From contig NZ_FRBP01000007.1 of NCBI RefSeq assembly GCF_900142645.1, positions 251,971-315,970 on the forward strand: DNA of 64,000 nt. The letters are read 5' to 3'. Source of the stretch: Eubacterium callanderi. Lineage in GTDB: Bacteria > Bacillota > Clostridia > Eubacteriales > Eubacteriaceae. Below are positions 27,977 to 36,352 of the stretch, piece after piece (position 1 is the stretch's first letter; each line of letters starts with the position of its first letter). The notes under the pieces were generated by a model. The model did not search any database and was not told the DNA's origin. It saw nothing but the letters and a program-made list of their open reading frames with translations. The position numbers were made by a program, and so were the translations under genes.

Positions 27977-28265
27977 TACCTCAAAGCTGGAAAAGCTAAA
28001 CCAGAAGCTGGAGAAAAGCGAAAAGAAACTGCGGAAAGCCATCAATGATGAAAAGGCATTGCAGCACCAGTTAAAGCAGCTTACCCGAAAGGAACGGACG
28101 CACCGGCTCTGTACCCGTGGCGGTATGCTGGAAAGTTTTCTGCAAGAGCCGGAACGCCTGACAGATGATGATGTCATGCTGTTGTTGAAACTCATTTTTC
28201 ACAGGCAGGACACGCAGGAACTATTGAAAAAACTGCTGGAACGGAAGAAGCCGGAAACCCCTTAG
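27969..28265 (+). CDS. DUF3847-like coiled-coil protein (IME2)
   Basis: A 98-residue protein with a long N-terminal coiled coil (KLEKLNQKLEKSEKKLRKAINDEKALQHQLKQLTRKERTHRL) and the TRGGMLESFLQEPE block of the DUF3847 family. Such proteins lie upstream of MobQ relaxases and may be relaxosome accessories. TTG 27969 follows GGAGGACG and overlaps the previous gene. Confidence 0.72.
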   Translation: MPDTSKLEKLNQKLEKSEKKLRKAINDEKALQHQLKQLTRKERTHRLCTRGGMLESFLQEPERLTDDDVMLLLKLIFHRQDTQELLKKLLERKKPETP

Positions 28266-28314
28266 TTTACTAAGGGCGCAATTATACACCACCTAAAGGC
28301 GGTGCGTTGCGCCC
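28261..28314 (+). other. Nested stem-loops after the DUF3847 gene
   Basis: CTTAG-TTTA-CTAAG (28261-28274) is followed by an 8-bp stem GGGCGCAA/TTGCGCCC (28274-28281 with 28307-28314) that encloses CACCACC-TAAA-GGCGGTG. Not followed by a T-run. It could be an RNA structure or a protein-binding region; the GC-rich stretch to about 28440 holds no gene. Confidence 0.6.
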
Positions 28315-28468
28315 TGCCGGGGGCGTCTCCGTTGCCGCTTTGGTCGGCGCAGAGCAGATGATTCCCTGCAGCATTCTGGCTGCCGTCAATCATCACAGGG
28401 GACGCTACACTTCCCCCTGCGCTGGCTACCGCCAGCTACCCTTTTGTGGACTTGTCGGGATATTTTAC

Positions 28469-28497
28469 TTCTCAAATATGGGCGAGTATTGTATAAT
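28469..28497 (+). promoter_or_regulatory. Promoter for the small gene at 28542
   Basis: TATAAT at 28492-28497 with TTCTCA (4 of 6 to consensus) 17 bases upstream. Confidence 0.5.
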
Positions 28498-28541
28498 GAG
28501 GGCAACGACATATTCTAAATTTGCAGGAAGCAGGAGTAAAA

Positions 28542-28865
28542 ATGGAGGTTAAGCAATTAAACGAAGCTCAATATATGTGTACAATGGGAACTAAAATGTA
28601 TGATGTAACAGAAAGCGCAGAAGCTGTGGTAAATATTTGGAACTATGCAAAGCAGTTATTGAAAGATAACTTGATTTCAAAGTATGGGTTCTCAAAAAAA
28701 TATGTGGAGGCAGTTTATGAAAATAATGAACACACATATCAACATATTTTGCTCTTTACCAACCAGAAAAATTCTTATGCTGTAATTATTGTTGACATAA
28801 TTCATAAAACTATTTTAGGTCATTACATTCTTGAGTTGAATGAAAAGTATAGTTTGAATAGATGA
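28542..28865 (+). CDS. Unknown small protein (IME2 cargo)
   Basis: A 107-residue soluble protein (VKQLNEAQYMCTMGTKMYDVTESAEAVVNIWNYAKQLL ... HYILELNEKYS). No family recognised. AT-rich and with its own promoter, unlike the neighbours, so it is probably a separately acquired gene placed between the accessory genes and the relaxase. ATG 28542 follows CAGGAG. Confidence 0.6.
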   Translation: MEVKQLNEAQYMCTMGTKMYDVTESAEAVVNIWNYAKQLLKDNLISKYGFSKKYVEAVYENNEHTYQHILLFTNQKNSYAVIIVDIIHKTILGHYILELNEKYSLNR

Positions 28866-29309
28866 AACCGTATAAAAATGCCAGTTTGTCGAGCCGACCC
28901 ACCTTCGGGCCAACATGGAGCCGTTGACAAAAGCCTATTTTGAAAAAAGGGTTTGATTTTCCTACCCGGTCTTTGCCGTTTTTATGGCAGAAATGACTTT
29001 TTCCTGAACTTTTTTCAAGACAGATTTTTTAGAAAACCACTTTGTCAACAGCCCCAACATGACCCGAAGCGCGTAGCACTTCCCTGTTACGTTTAGGGGC
29101 GAAACAGCCCCCATTCCATCAGGCTTTCCGGGTATGAAATCCGCATAAGCGATATTTTCCCCGTACCTGTTGGAGCGCTCCCCAGTGTATCATCTGGGAG
29201 CCATTTATAACTGAATATTGGCCGCCCACCGGCGGCACCGCCGAGCAGGAAATCTAATTTAGGTTCCCTGCTTTTTTCATGCCCGAAACCGGGAGAAAGG
29301 AGGACACTC
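28866..29309 (+). other. Non-coding region before the IME2 relaxase, candidate oriT
   Basis: 444 bases without a gene. A GTTGACAAA (about 28923) and TTTGTCAAC (about 29041) pair forms a long-range inverted repeat. Near 29070-29108 a segment CGAAGCGCGTAGCACTTCC is followed by a GGGGC/GCCCC hairpin, a layout common upstream of MobQ relaxases. The transfer origin is expected here; the nick site is not proven. Confidence 0.45.
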
Positions 29310-30884
29310 TTGCCATGCCCACACTTTGATATCAAAATCGTCCAACGTAGCAACCGTCAGTCCGCCGTTGCGTCAGCCGCCTATCAGAGCGGGGAGCGGC
29401 TCTTTTCAGAGTACGACCAGAAACAGAAATACTACTCCCACAAGAGCGAGATTGTCCACACAGAAATCATGCTGCCGCCCCATGCACCGCCGGAGTACAC
29501 CGACCGGAACACCCTATGGAATGCTGCCGAGGCCGTGGAAAAACAATGGAACTCCCAGCTTGCAAGGCGGCTCATCATAGCCATTCCGAGGGAGCTTCCA
29601 CCGGAACAGTATGCCGGGCTAATACGGGACTATTGCCGGGAGCAGTTCGTCTCCAAAGGCATGATTGCTGATTTTGCCATTCACGACAAGGGGACGGGCA
29701 ACCCACACGCCCATATCCTGCTTACCATGCGGGCGTTGGACGAATCCGGCAGGTGGCTTCCCAAGAGCCGGAAAGTCTACGACCTTGACGGTAACGGGGA
29801 ACGAATCCGGCTCCCGTCCGGCAGGTGGAAAAGCCACAAGGAGGATACGGTGGACTGGAACGACCAGAAGTATTGTGAAATCTGGCGGCATGAATGGGAG
29901 GTCATCCAGAACCGCTATCTGGAAGCCAATGACCGCCCGGAGCGTGTGGACTTGCGTTCCTATGCCAGACAGGGGCTTGATATAGTCCCTACTGTCCATG
30001 AGGGAGCTGCTGTCCGGCAGATGGAAAAGCGGGGTATCCAGACGAATATCGGAAACCTGAACCGGGAAATCAGAGCTGCCAACAATCTGATGAAGTCCAT
30101 CCGGCAGCTTATCCAAAACCTCAAAGGCTGGATTACCGAGCTGGGCGAAAAACGGAAAGAGCTGCGTGCACAAAAGGCGGCGGAGGAAGCAACACTTCTT
30201 CCCAATCTGCTGATGAAGTATATGGCGATACGAAAGGAAGAACGGAAGGACTGGACAAGGGCTGGACAGAACCGGGGGACTTCACAGGACTTAAAGGCAG
30301 TCAGCGAAGCCCTGTCCTATCTCCGGCAAAAGGGGCTTTCCACTGTGGAGGACTTAGAAGCATTTCTGGAATCCTCCGGGAAATCAGCCGCCGATTACCG
30401 CAATCAGATGAAGCCAAAGGAAGCCCGAAGCAAAGTGATTGACGGGATTCTTGCCAGCCGGACAGACTGCAAGGAATGTAAGCCTGTCTATGAGAAGTAC
30501 CAGAAGATATTTTTCAAGAAAACAAAGGAGAAATTCAAACAGGAACACCCGGAGGTTGCCCGGTATGAGAAAGCCGCCGCCTACCTTGCCAAGCATCCGG
30601 ACGATAAGGATAAAACGAAAAAGGAGCTGCAACAGGAGCAGGAAACGCTTCTTAGCGAAATCGCAGATCTGAAAGTACCGCTGACCGAGGTACAGGAGGA
30701 TTTGAAGAAGCTGCGGGACATCCGTTACTGGGTACGGAAAGCCATCCCCGGCACAGAGGAAAGCAAGGAGCCGCCCAAGAAGCAGCCCATTAAGGAAGCC
30801 TTGCAGGATAAGGCAGACGAGAAAAAAGCCCAAAAAACCGCCCCGGCACAGACGAAACACAGACAACAAAATATGGAACTTTAA
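29310..30884 (+). CDS. mobA: MobA/MobL-type (MobQ) relaxase (IME2)
   Basis: A 524-residue relaxase. TTG 29310 follows GAAAGGAGG. It begins FDIKIVQRSNRQSAVASAAYQSGERL, with catalytic Tyr near residue 25, as in MobA/MobL. The metal-binding motif HDKGTGNPHAHILLT lies near 125-139. The C-terminal half is a long charged coiled coil ending QQNMEL. It nicks and leads IME2 DNA through a host channel. The family differs from the IME1 relaxase, although position and neighbours are the same. Confidence 0.88.
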   Translation: MPCPHFDIKIVQRSNRQSAVASAAYQSGERLFSEYDQKQKYYSHKSEIVHTEIMLPPHAPPEYTDRNTLWNAAEAVEKQWNSQLARRLIIAIPRELPPEQYAGLIRDYCREQFVSKGMIADFAIHDKGTGNPHAHILLTMRALDESGRWLPKSRKVYDLDGNGERIRLPSGRWKSHKEDTVDWNDQKYCEIWRHEWEVIQNRYLEANDRPERVDLRSYARQGLDIVPTVHEGAAVRQMEKRGIQTNIGNLNREIRAANNLMKSIRQLIQNLKGWITELGEKRKELRAQKAAEEATLLPNLLMKYMAIRKEERKDWTRAGQNRGTSQDLKAVSEALSYLRQKGLSTVEDLEAFLESSGKSAADYRNQMKPKEARSKVIDGILASRTDCKECKPVYEKYQKIFFKKTKEKFKQEHPEVARYEKAAAYLAKHPDDKDKTKKELQQEQETLLSEIADLKVPLTEVQEDLKKLRDIRYWVRKAIPGTEESKEPPKKQPIKEALQDKADEKKAQKTAPAQTKHRQQNMEL

Positions 30885-30887
30885 CAG

Positions 30888-30928
30888 GCACTTGCCATTT
30901 TCAATCAGAGAATGTCAGGTGCTTTTTT
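30888..30928 (+). terminator. Terminator or attenuator after the IME2 relaxase
   Basis: 12-position stem with one mismatch (GCACTTGCCATT/AATGTCAGGTGC) and six T, before the primase gene. A weaker stem (GGCATCTG/CGGATGCC plus TTTT, about 13023-13056) occurs at the same place in IME1. Confidence 0.65.
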
Positions 30929-30948
30929 CTTTTTAAGGAGGGATAGAT

Positions 30949-31593
30949 TTGAATGTATTTGAAGCTGTGAAGCAGTCCGTCACAACAAGACAGGCTGCGG
31001 AGCATTATGGAATCCGTATAGGTCGGAACGGGATGGCTTGCTGCCCGTTCCATCATGATAAAACCCCAAGCATGAAGCTGGATCGGCGTTATCACTGCTT
31101 CGGCTGCGGTGCTGACGGGGATGTGATTGATTTTACCGCCGCCCTGTATGGGCTGGGAAAGAAAGAAGCCGCTATACAGATAGCACAGGACTTCGGGCTT
31201 TCCTATGAGGACTGGAAGCCACCGGGAAAGGCGAAAAAGCCCAAGCCCCGGCAGAAATCCCCGGAGGAACAGTTTCAGGAAGCAAAGAACCGCTGCTTTT
31301 GTATTCTTGCCGATTATCTCCATCTGCTGATGGCATGGAGAACGGACTACGCCCCACACTCCCCGGAGGAAGCCTTTCATCCCCGGTTTGTGGAAGCCTT
31401 ACAGAAGCAATCCCATGTGGAATATCTGCTGGATGTGCTTCTGTTCGGGGAAACGGAGGAAAAAGCAGCCCTGATTACGGACTGCGGAAAGGATGTGATA
31501 CAGCTTGAACAGCGAATGGCAGAACTTGCAGCCGCAGACGCAGCAAGAACTAAAAAACACCATGAACGCCATGCAGCCGCCCCAGAGCATTGA
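30949..31593 (+). CDS. CHC2 zinc-finger DNA primase-like protein (IME2)
   Basis: A 214-residue primase-like protein starting at TTG 30949 after AAGGAGGG. NVFEAVKQSVTTRQAAEHYGI is followed by the zinc finger CCPFHHDKTPSMKLDRRYHCFGCGADGDVIDF. It pairs with the VapE-like gene, which it overlaps by 89 bases as in IME1. It probably makes primers for element replication. Confidence 0.82.
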   Translation: MNVFEAVKQSVTTRQAAEHYGIRIGRNGMACCPFHHDKTPSMKLDRRYHCFGCGADGDVIDFTAALYGLGKKEAAIQIAQDFGLSYEDWKPPGKAKKPKPRQKSPEEQFQEAKNRCFCILADYLHLLMAWRTDYAPHSPEEAFHPRFVEALQKQSHVEYLLDVLLFGETEEKAALITDCGKDVIQLEQRMAELAAADAARTKKHHERHAAAPEH

Positions 31594-32899
31594 GGAAATC
31601 AAGGCGGGGCTGGAAACCACCGAGAAAGGCGGCGTCCGGCAGAGCATACGGAACTGCCTGACCGTATTCCAGCGTGACCCGCTGCTTTCCAGGGCTATTG
31701 CCTACAACATCCTGACCGACCGCAAGGATATTATAAAGCCCATCGGTTTCCACAGAGAAAGTCCCGCCCTGAACGATACGGACATGAAGTATCTGCTTCT
31801 TTATCTGGAAGAAACTTACGGGCTTACCAATGAGAAAAAGATTGATAACGCTATCGGGATTGTGGCGAATGAAAACAAGTACCATCCCATCCGGGACTAT
31901 TTAAGTTCCCTTGTGTGGGACGGGACAGAGCGAATCCGTTTCTGCCTGCGGCACTTTCTGGGGGCTGACGCAGACGATTACACCTATGAAGCATTGAAGC
32001 TGTTCTTGCTGGGTGCAATCTCACGAGCCTTTCAGCCGGGATGCAAATTTGAAATCATGCTCTGTCTGGTAGGCGGTCAGGGGGCTGGCAAGTCCACCTT
32101 CTTCCGTCTGCTGGCAGTCCGGGACGAGTGGTTCTCCGATGATTTGCGGAAGCTGGACGATGACAATGTGTACCGCAAGCTGCAAGGTCACTGGATGATC
32201 GAAATGTCGGAAATGATGGCAACCGCCAACGCCAAGAGCATCGAAGAAATCAAGTCATTTTTAAGCCGGCAGAAAGAGGTTTACAAGATACCCTATGAAA
32301 CCCACCCGGCAGACCGTCCCCGTCAGTGCGTGTTTGGTGGCACTTCCAATGCCCTTGACTTCCTGCCCCTTGACCGTTCCGGCAACCGCCGCTTTATCCC
32401 GGTCATGGTGTACCCGGAGCAAGCCGAGGTTCACATTTTGGAGGACGAAGCTGCTTCCAGAGCCTATATCGAGCAGATGTGGGCAGAAGCGATGGAGATT
32501 TATAAAAGCGGCAGGTTCAAGCTGGCTTTCAGCCCCGCCATGCAGCGGTATCTCAAAGAACACCAGCGGGATTTTATGCCGGAGGACACCAAAGCCGGGA
32601 TGATACAGGCATACCTTGATAAGTACACCGGGAGCATGGTCTGCTCCAAGCAGCTCTATAAGGAAGCCTTGAACCATGCTTTTGACGAGCCGAAGCAATG
32701 GGAAATCCGGGAAATCAACGAGATTATGAACCAGTGCATTTGCGGCTGGCGGTACTTCCCGAACCCAAGAATGTTTTCAGAATATGGCAGACAAAAGGGC
32801 TGGGAGCGTGAAAACCCGGCAACGGACTCCGGCAACCCGTCTGAAAAAAAGATGGACGGTTTTGTGGAGGTCACAGAACAGATGGAGCTTCCATTCTGA
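31505..32899 (+). CDS. VapE-like superfamily 3-type ATPase (IME2)
   Basis: A 464-residue VapE relative with Walker A VGGQGAGKST (about 188-197), the WMIEMSEMMATANAKSIEEI region and FGGTSNALDFLPLDRSGNRRF. Strongly similar to IME1 13637-15043 over the full length, so both elements share a replication module. TTG 31505. GTTGCCG repeats follow directly. Confidence 0.86.
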   Translation: MNSEWQNLQPQTQQELKNTMNAMQPPQSIEEIKAGLETTEKGGVRQSIRNCLTVFQRDPLLSRAIAYNILTDRKDIIKPIGFHRESPALNDTDMKYLLLYLEETYGLTNEKKIDNAIGIVANENKYHPIRDYLSSLVWDGTERIRFCLRHFLGADADDYTYEALKLFLLGAISRAFQPGCKFEIMLCLVGGQGAGKSTFFRLLAVRDEWFSDDLRKLDDDNVYRKLQGHWMIEMSEMMATANAKSIEEIKSFLSRQKEVYKIPYETHPADRPRQCVFGGTSNALDFLPLDRSGNRRFIPVMVYPEQAEVHILEDEAASRAYIEQMWAEAMEIYKSGRFKLAFSPAMQRYLKEHQRDFMPEDTKAGMIQAYLDKYTGSMVCSKQLYKEALNHAFDEPKQWEIREINEIMNQCICGWRYFPNPRMFSEYGRQKGWERENPATDSGNPSEKKMDGFVEVTEQMELPF

Positions 32900-32911
32900 A
32901 AAGGACAGCCC

Positions 32912-33096
32912 GTTGCACCTCCTGTTGCTATCCCGTTGCCGAGCCGGTTGCCGGGGAAAAACCTTTATTTCCGGGCTTTTCTCCCTTATAACAACCAAAA
33001 CAACAGAAAAATAAAAGAAAAGTATAAATAGTAACCATCGCCAGATTGAGATTGTTTGCAAGGTCTTTTGAAGCCCGTTGCCGGACTTCGTTGCCG
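32912..33096. repeat. GTTGCCG repeat cluster (iteron-like) in IME2
   Basis: GTTGC-containing units at 32912, 32924, 32935, 32947, 33077 and 33090, four of them exact GTTGCCG. The 22 bases 33075-33096 equal 15251-15272 of IME1. Placement right after the VapE gene is the same in both. Confidence 0.6.
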
Positions 33097-33140
33097 ACAC
33101 CCTCTGTCTGGCTATTTTCATGTATGGAGGATAACTGCCT

Positions 33141-33338
33141 ATGGCAAAAAACAAAACAGAGATTCATGTGACTACTGTGTTTGACGGGGAGCTGGACGCA
33201 ACCGATGTGTTCGTCAGCCTGATTTCCCAGAAATACGGAAAGATAAATACAAAAGAATATCTTGCTAAAAAGAAAGAATTGAAGTATAATGAAGATGAGG
33301 TTCAAAAGAGCCAGATACCGTCTGGATTGTGCGGGTAA
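33141..33338 (+). CDS. Small hypothetical protein before the IME2 recombinase
   Basis: A 65-residue protein (AKNKTEIHVTTVFDGELDATDVFVSLISQKYGKI ...) with ATG 33141 after TGGAGG. It occupies the place of the TnpW-like gene in IME1 but shares little sequence. The C-terminal end runs directly into the recombinase start (stop and ATG adjacent). Confidence 0.65.
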   Translation: MAKNKTEIHVTTVFDGELDATDVFVSLISQKYGKINTKEYLAKKKELKYNEDEVQKSQIPSGLCG

Positions 33339-35009
33339 ATGGCTATGATGAACGAAATGGAATACAGAACAATCGGAAAGGTACTTGCCGGGGGCTATCG
33401 TGCAGCGGTCTATTGCAGGCTGTCAAAGGACGATGACCTGCAAGGCGAAAGTGCCAGTATCGCAAACCAGCGTGATATGCTGGAAAAATACTGCGAAAAG
33501 CAGGGATGGGAGGTTGTGGCAGTCTATCAGGACGATGGCTTCACAGGTCTTAATATGGAGCGTCCTGATTTACAGAGAATGTTGAGAGCCATTGAACGCA
33601 GGCAAATCAACCTTGTCATCACGAAAGACCTCAGCCGACTGGGGCGTAACTATCTGCAAACCGGGCATTTGATTGAGGACTTTTTCCCAAGAAACGGTGT
33701 CCGCTATATCGCCATGAATGACGGTATCGACACCCTGCGGGATAACAACGACATTGCCCCGTTCAAAAATATCCTGAACGAGATGTACAGTAAGGATATT
33801 TCCAAGAAAGTCCATTCCTCTTATCTTCTGAAAGCGCAGAAAGGACAGTTTACCGGGTGTCTTGCCCCCTTTGGGTATCGGAAAGACCCGGAGGACAAAA
33901 ACCATCTGCTCATTGACGAGGAAACCGCCCCGATTGTGCGGCTGATTTTCGGATATGCCCTGAACGGTCATGGTCCGAACTATATCCGCAGACGGCTGGA
34001 GGAAGAAAAAATCCCCTGCCCCACATGGTGGAACCGGGAACGGGGGCTTCGCAACACCCGCACCAAATGGGAAAAGAAAGACCCGGAAAACGGGCGGTAT
34101 ATGTGGGACTTCTCCGTTATCAAAGATCTTTTGATGAATCCCGTCTACACCGGGGCGATTGCTTCCCAGAAAAAGGACTACCGTTTCAAAATCGGCACGA
34201 TTGGGGAAAAGAAGCCGGAGGACTGGATTGTGGTGGAGGGACAGCATGAACCGCTGATTGACCGCATGAGCTTTAACATTGTGCAGAACAAGCTGAAATC
34301 CCGCCAGCGTCCGGGGCAGAGCAATGAAATCAGCCTGTTTGCCGGACTGCTAAAATGCGGCGAGTGTGGGAAGTCGCTGACGGTACGCTACACAAACGCA
34401 AAACATCCCCAGCGGATTTATTCCTGCAAGACCTACAATGCCTTTGGAAAGAACCACTGCACCCAGCACCGGATTGATTATGACACCCTTTACAGCCATG
34501 TGCTGCGGAAAATCCGGGAATGTGCCAGAGCTGCCCTGATGGACGGAGAAGCGGTTGCCGACCGCCTAACCAATACCTGTGAAGCAGAGCAGCGGGAACA
34601 GCGGGAAGCAATGGAACGCTCCCTTACAAGGGACGAGGAACGGATTGAGGTTCTGGACAAAATGATCATGCGGCTGTATGAGGATATGATTGCCGGGCGT
34701 ATCAGTGAGCAGAACTTCAACACCATGCTGGAAAAGACACAGACCGAGCAGACGGAGCTTAAAGCAAAAGTGTCCGAGGGCAGAAAGCGGCTGTCCGATG
34801 AAGTCCAGCTTGCCAATGACGCAAAACAATGGGTGGAAGCCATTCAGGAATATGCCAACATCACAGAGCTGGACGCAGCCACCCTTAACCGCTTAATCAA
34901 AGAAATCGTCGTGCATGAGCGCATTGACGAAGATAAAACAAGACACATTTCTATCGAAATTCATTTTAATCTCAAACCCATCCCGGAGGTGGAACAGGTC
35001 ACTGCCTGA
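33339..35009 (+). CDS. Large serine recombinase (IME2)
   Basis: A 556-residue recombinase. The resolvase domain has catalytic Ser29 in VYCRLS and ITKDLSRLGRNYLQTG. A Recombinase domain, zinc ribbon (LKCGECGKS ... SCKTYN ... HCTQH) and a long coiled coil follow. It is similar to the IME1 recombinase but distinct enough to use another target, here the maff2-like gene. ATG 33339 abuts the previous stop; ATGs at 33345 and 33348 are alternatives. Confidence 0.9.
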   Translation: MAMMNEMEYRTIGKVLAGGYRAAVYCRLSKDDDLQGESASIANQRDMLEKYCEKQGWEVVAVYQDDGFTGLNMERPDLQRMLRAIERRQINLVITKDLSRLGRNYLQTGHLIEDFFPRNGVRYIAMNDGIDTLRDNNDIAPFKNILNEMYSKDISKKVHSSYLLKAQKGQFTGCLAPFGYRKDPEDKNHLLIDEETAPIVRLIFGYALNGHGPNYIRRRLEEEKIPCPTWWNRERGLRNTRTKWEKKDPENGRYMWDFSVIKDLLMNPVYTGAIASQKKDYRFKIGTIGEKKPEDWIVVEGQHEPLIDRMSFNIVQNKLKSRQRPGQSNEISLFAGLLKCGECGKSLTVRYTNAKHPQRIYSCKTYNAFGKNHCTQHRIDYDTLYSHVLRKIRECARAALMDGEAVADRLTNTCEAEQREQREAMERSLTRDEERIEVLDKMIMRLYEDMIAGRISEQNFNTMLEKTQTEQTELKAKVSEGRKRLSDEVQLANDAKQWVEAIQEYANITELDAATLNRLIKEIVVHERIDEDKTRHISIEIHFNLKPIPEVEQVTA

Positions 35010-35114
35010 CCTGTCCCGCCGGGACGGTTCTCTTAAAAACACCATATAGATTTTTTGTACGCCGCCGCCCGCCATCGAGCAGAGTTTTACACCTAATTGG
35101 GGATAAAACAACTT

Positions 35115-35183
35115 ATGGCAGGAGGAGGTATTGTCCTTATCGGACTTAAGCTGATTCCACTTCTTGCCAATGTACTCAAGTAA
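35115..35183 (+). CDS. Maff2-family membrane protein, 3' part beyond IME2
   Basis: 22 codons, AGGGIVLIGLKLIPLLANVLK after the initial ATG, the conserved second membrane segment and C terminus of the Maff2 family. In frame with 24344-24493 when joined at ATGGC. The seven codons before (from GGG 35100) also read GIKQLM-like sequence. It could be made as a separate 22-residue peptide, but a ribosome site is not evident. Confidence 0.8.
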   Translation: MAGGGIVLIGLKLIPLLANVLK

Positions 35184-35202
35184 GAAGAAAAGGAGAGCTT
35201 AG

Positions 35203-36066
35203 ATGTTTGGAATATTCGACAAGATAGAAGAATTCTTTAAAGAGCTTCTACTGGGCGGTATCCAAGCAAACTTAGAGTCCATGTTTCTTGACATCAACGA
35301 CAAGGTTGGTGCAGTTGCAACAGATGTAGGGAAAACGCCTATGGGGTGGAACGGAGATGTATTTGCCTTTATTAAAAGCATTAACGATTCGGTCATTATT
35401 CCCATAGCGGGACTAATCATCACAGCAGTCCTTTGTATCGAGCTTATCAACATGGTAATGCAAAAGAACAATATGCACGATACGGATACCTTTGAATTTT
35501 TCAAGTACATCATCAAGATGTGGATTGCTGTATGGCTTGTATCTCATGCCTTTGAGTTTTCAATGGCGGTCTTTGATGTTGCACAGCACATTGTAAACAA
35601 AGCGGCAGGGGTGATAAACACCTCTGCCATAGTTTCCGGAGATCAGATTGTGGCAATGGTTGATTCCTTAAAAGATAAGGGGCTTGGGGAGCTTGTCATG
35701 ATTCTCTTTGAAACCTCAATCATAAAGGTTGCCATAGAGGCAATTTCCATTGTAATCATGCTTGTGGTTTACGGAAGAATGTTTGAAATTTATGTTTACT
35801 CATCGGTATCAGCCATTCCGTTTGCTACGATGGGAAACAAAGAATGGGGACAGATTGGAACAAACTATATCAAAGGACTTTTTGCACTTGGTCTACAAGG
35901 ACTCTTTTTAATGGTTTGTCTTGGAATATACGCAGTACTAGTTAAGACAATTGAAATAACAGATATACACACAAGTACCATGACGATACTTGGCTATGCG
36001 GTTTTGCTGGGGTTAATGATGCTAAAGAGCGGAACACTGGCCAAAAGCGTATTAAATGCACACTAA
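35203..36066 (+). CDS. VirB6/TrbL-like channel protein, CD1112 family
   Basis: A 287-residue polytopic membrane protein with about six segments (for example 62-85, 108-128, 160-185, 225-248, 255-275). It begins with the CD1112-type FGIFDKIEEFFKELLLGGIQANLESMF. VirB6/TrbL proteins form part of the inner-membrane channel of the mating pore. ATG 35203 follows AAAAGGAGAG. First intact gene after IME2; the order Maff2-VirB6-PrgI-VirB4 is the standard CTn order. Confidence 0.85.
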   Translation: MFGIFDKIEEFFKELLLGGIQANLESMFLDINDKVGAVATDVGKTPMGWNGDVFAFIKSINDSVIIPIAGLIITAVLCIELINMVMQKNNMHDTDTFEFFKYIIKMWIAVWLVSHAFEFSMAVFDVAQHIVNKAAGVINTSAIVSGDQIVAMVDSLKDKGLGELVMILFETSIIKVAIEAISIVIMLVVYGRMFEIYVYSSVSAIPFATMGNKEWGQIGTNYIKGLFALGLQGLFLMVCLGIYAVLVKTIEITDIHTSTMTILGYAVLLGLMMLKSGTLAKSVLNAH

Positions 36067-36085
36067 AAAAGAAAGGAAAGACAGT

Positions 36086-36349
36086 ATGAATAAAAGAAAA
36101 ACAGTATTTACAGCAGTAGTAATTGGAGCAGGCATTATGGCGGTAATTGACAGAATCAGACTTTATAACAAGGTAGAAGAATTGGAAGAAAGAACAGAGG
36201 ACATCGGTCGCTGCCACAATGATTTTTGTTTAATGCAGCAAAGATATAACAAGAATACAGATGAACAGCTTGCAATTATTCGAGATGAAATCGGCTCTGT
36301 ATATGAACACTTTGAGGAGCTGTCAAAGGACAAAGAAGATGGGAGGTAA
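36086..36349 (+). CDS. Small single-pass membrane/coiled-coil protein of the ICE
   Basis: An 87-residue protein: short N-terminal hydrophobic stretch (TVFTAVVIGAGIMAVID), then a coiled coil with VEELEERTEDIGRCHNDFCLM. ATG 36086 follows AAAGGAAAG; the in-frame ATG 36056 lies inside the virB6 end and is less likely. Possibly a small mating-pore accessory; no family known to me. Confidence 0.65.
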   Translation: MNKRKTVFTAVVIGAGIMAVIDRIRLYNKVEELEERTEDIGRCHNDFCLMQQRYNKNTDEQLAIIRDEIGSVYEHFEELSKDKEDGR

Positions 36350-36352
36350 GCT

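Larger units (their letters stand above)
24496..35119 (+). mobile_element. IME2: serine-recombinase mobilizable element inserted in the maff2-like gene
   Basis: A 10.6-kb GC-richer element with TnpV, XRE regulator, MobQ-type relaxase, primase, VapE and a large serine recombinase. Both junctions share ATGGC (24491-24495 and 35115-35119), and joining there restores a continuous Maff2 frame ...GIKQLMAGGG.... CTAATT also occurs at both junctions (24495-24500 and 35093-35098). Because the right arm encodes GIKQLMA with different codons, the exact crossover cannot be fixed within about 20 bases. Confidence 0.85.
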
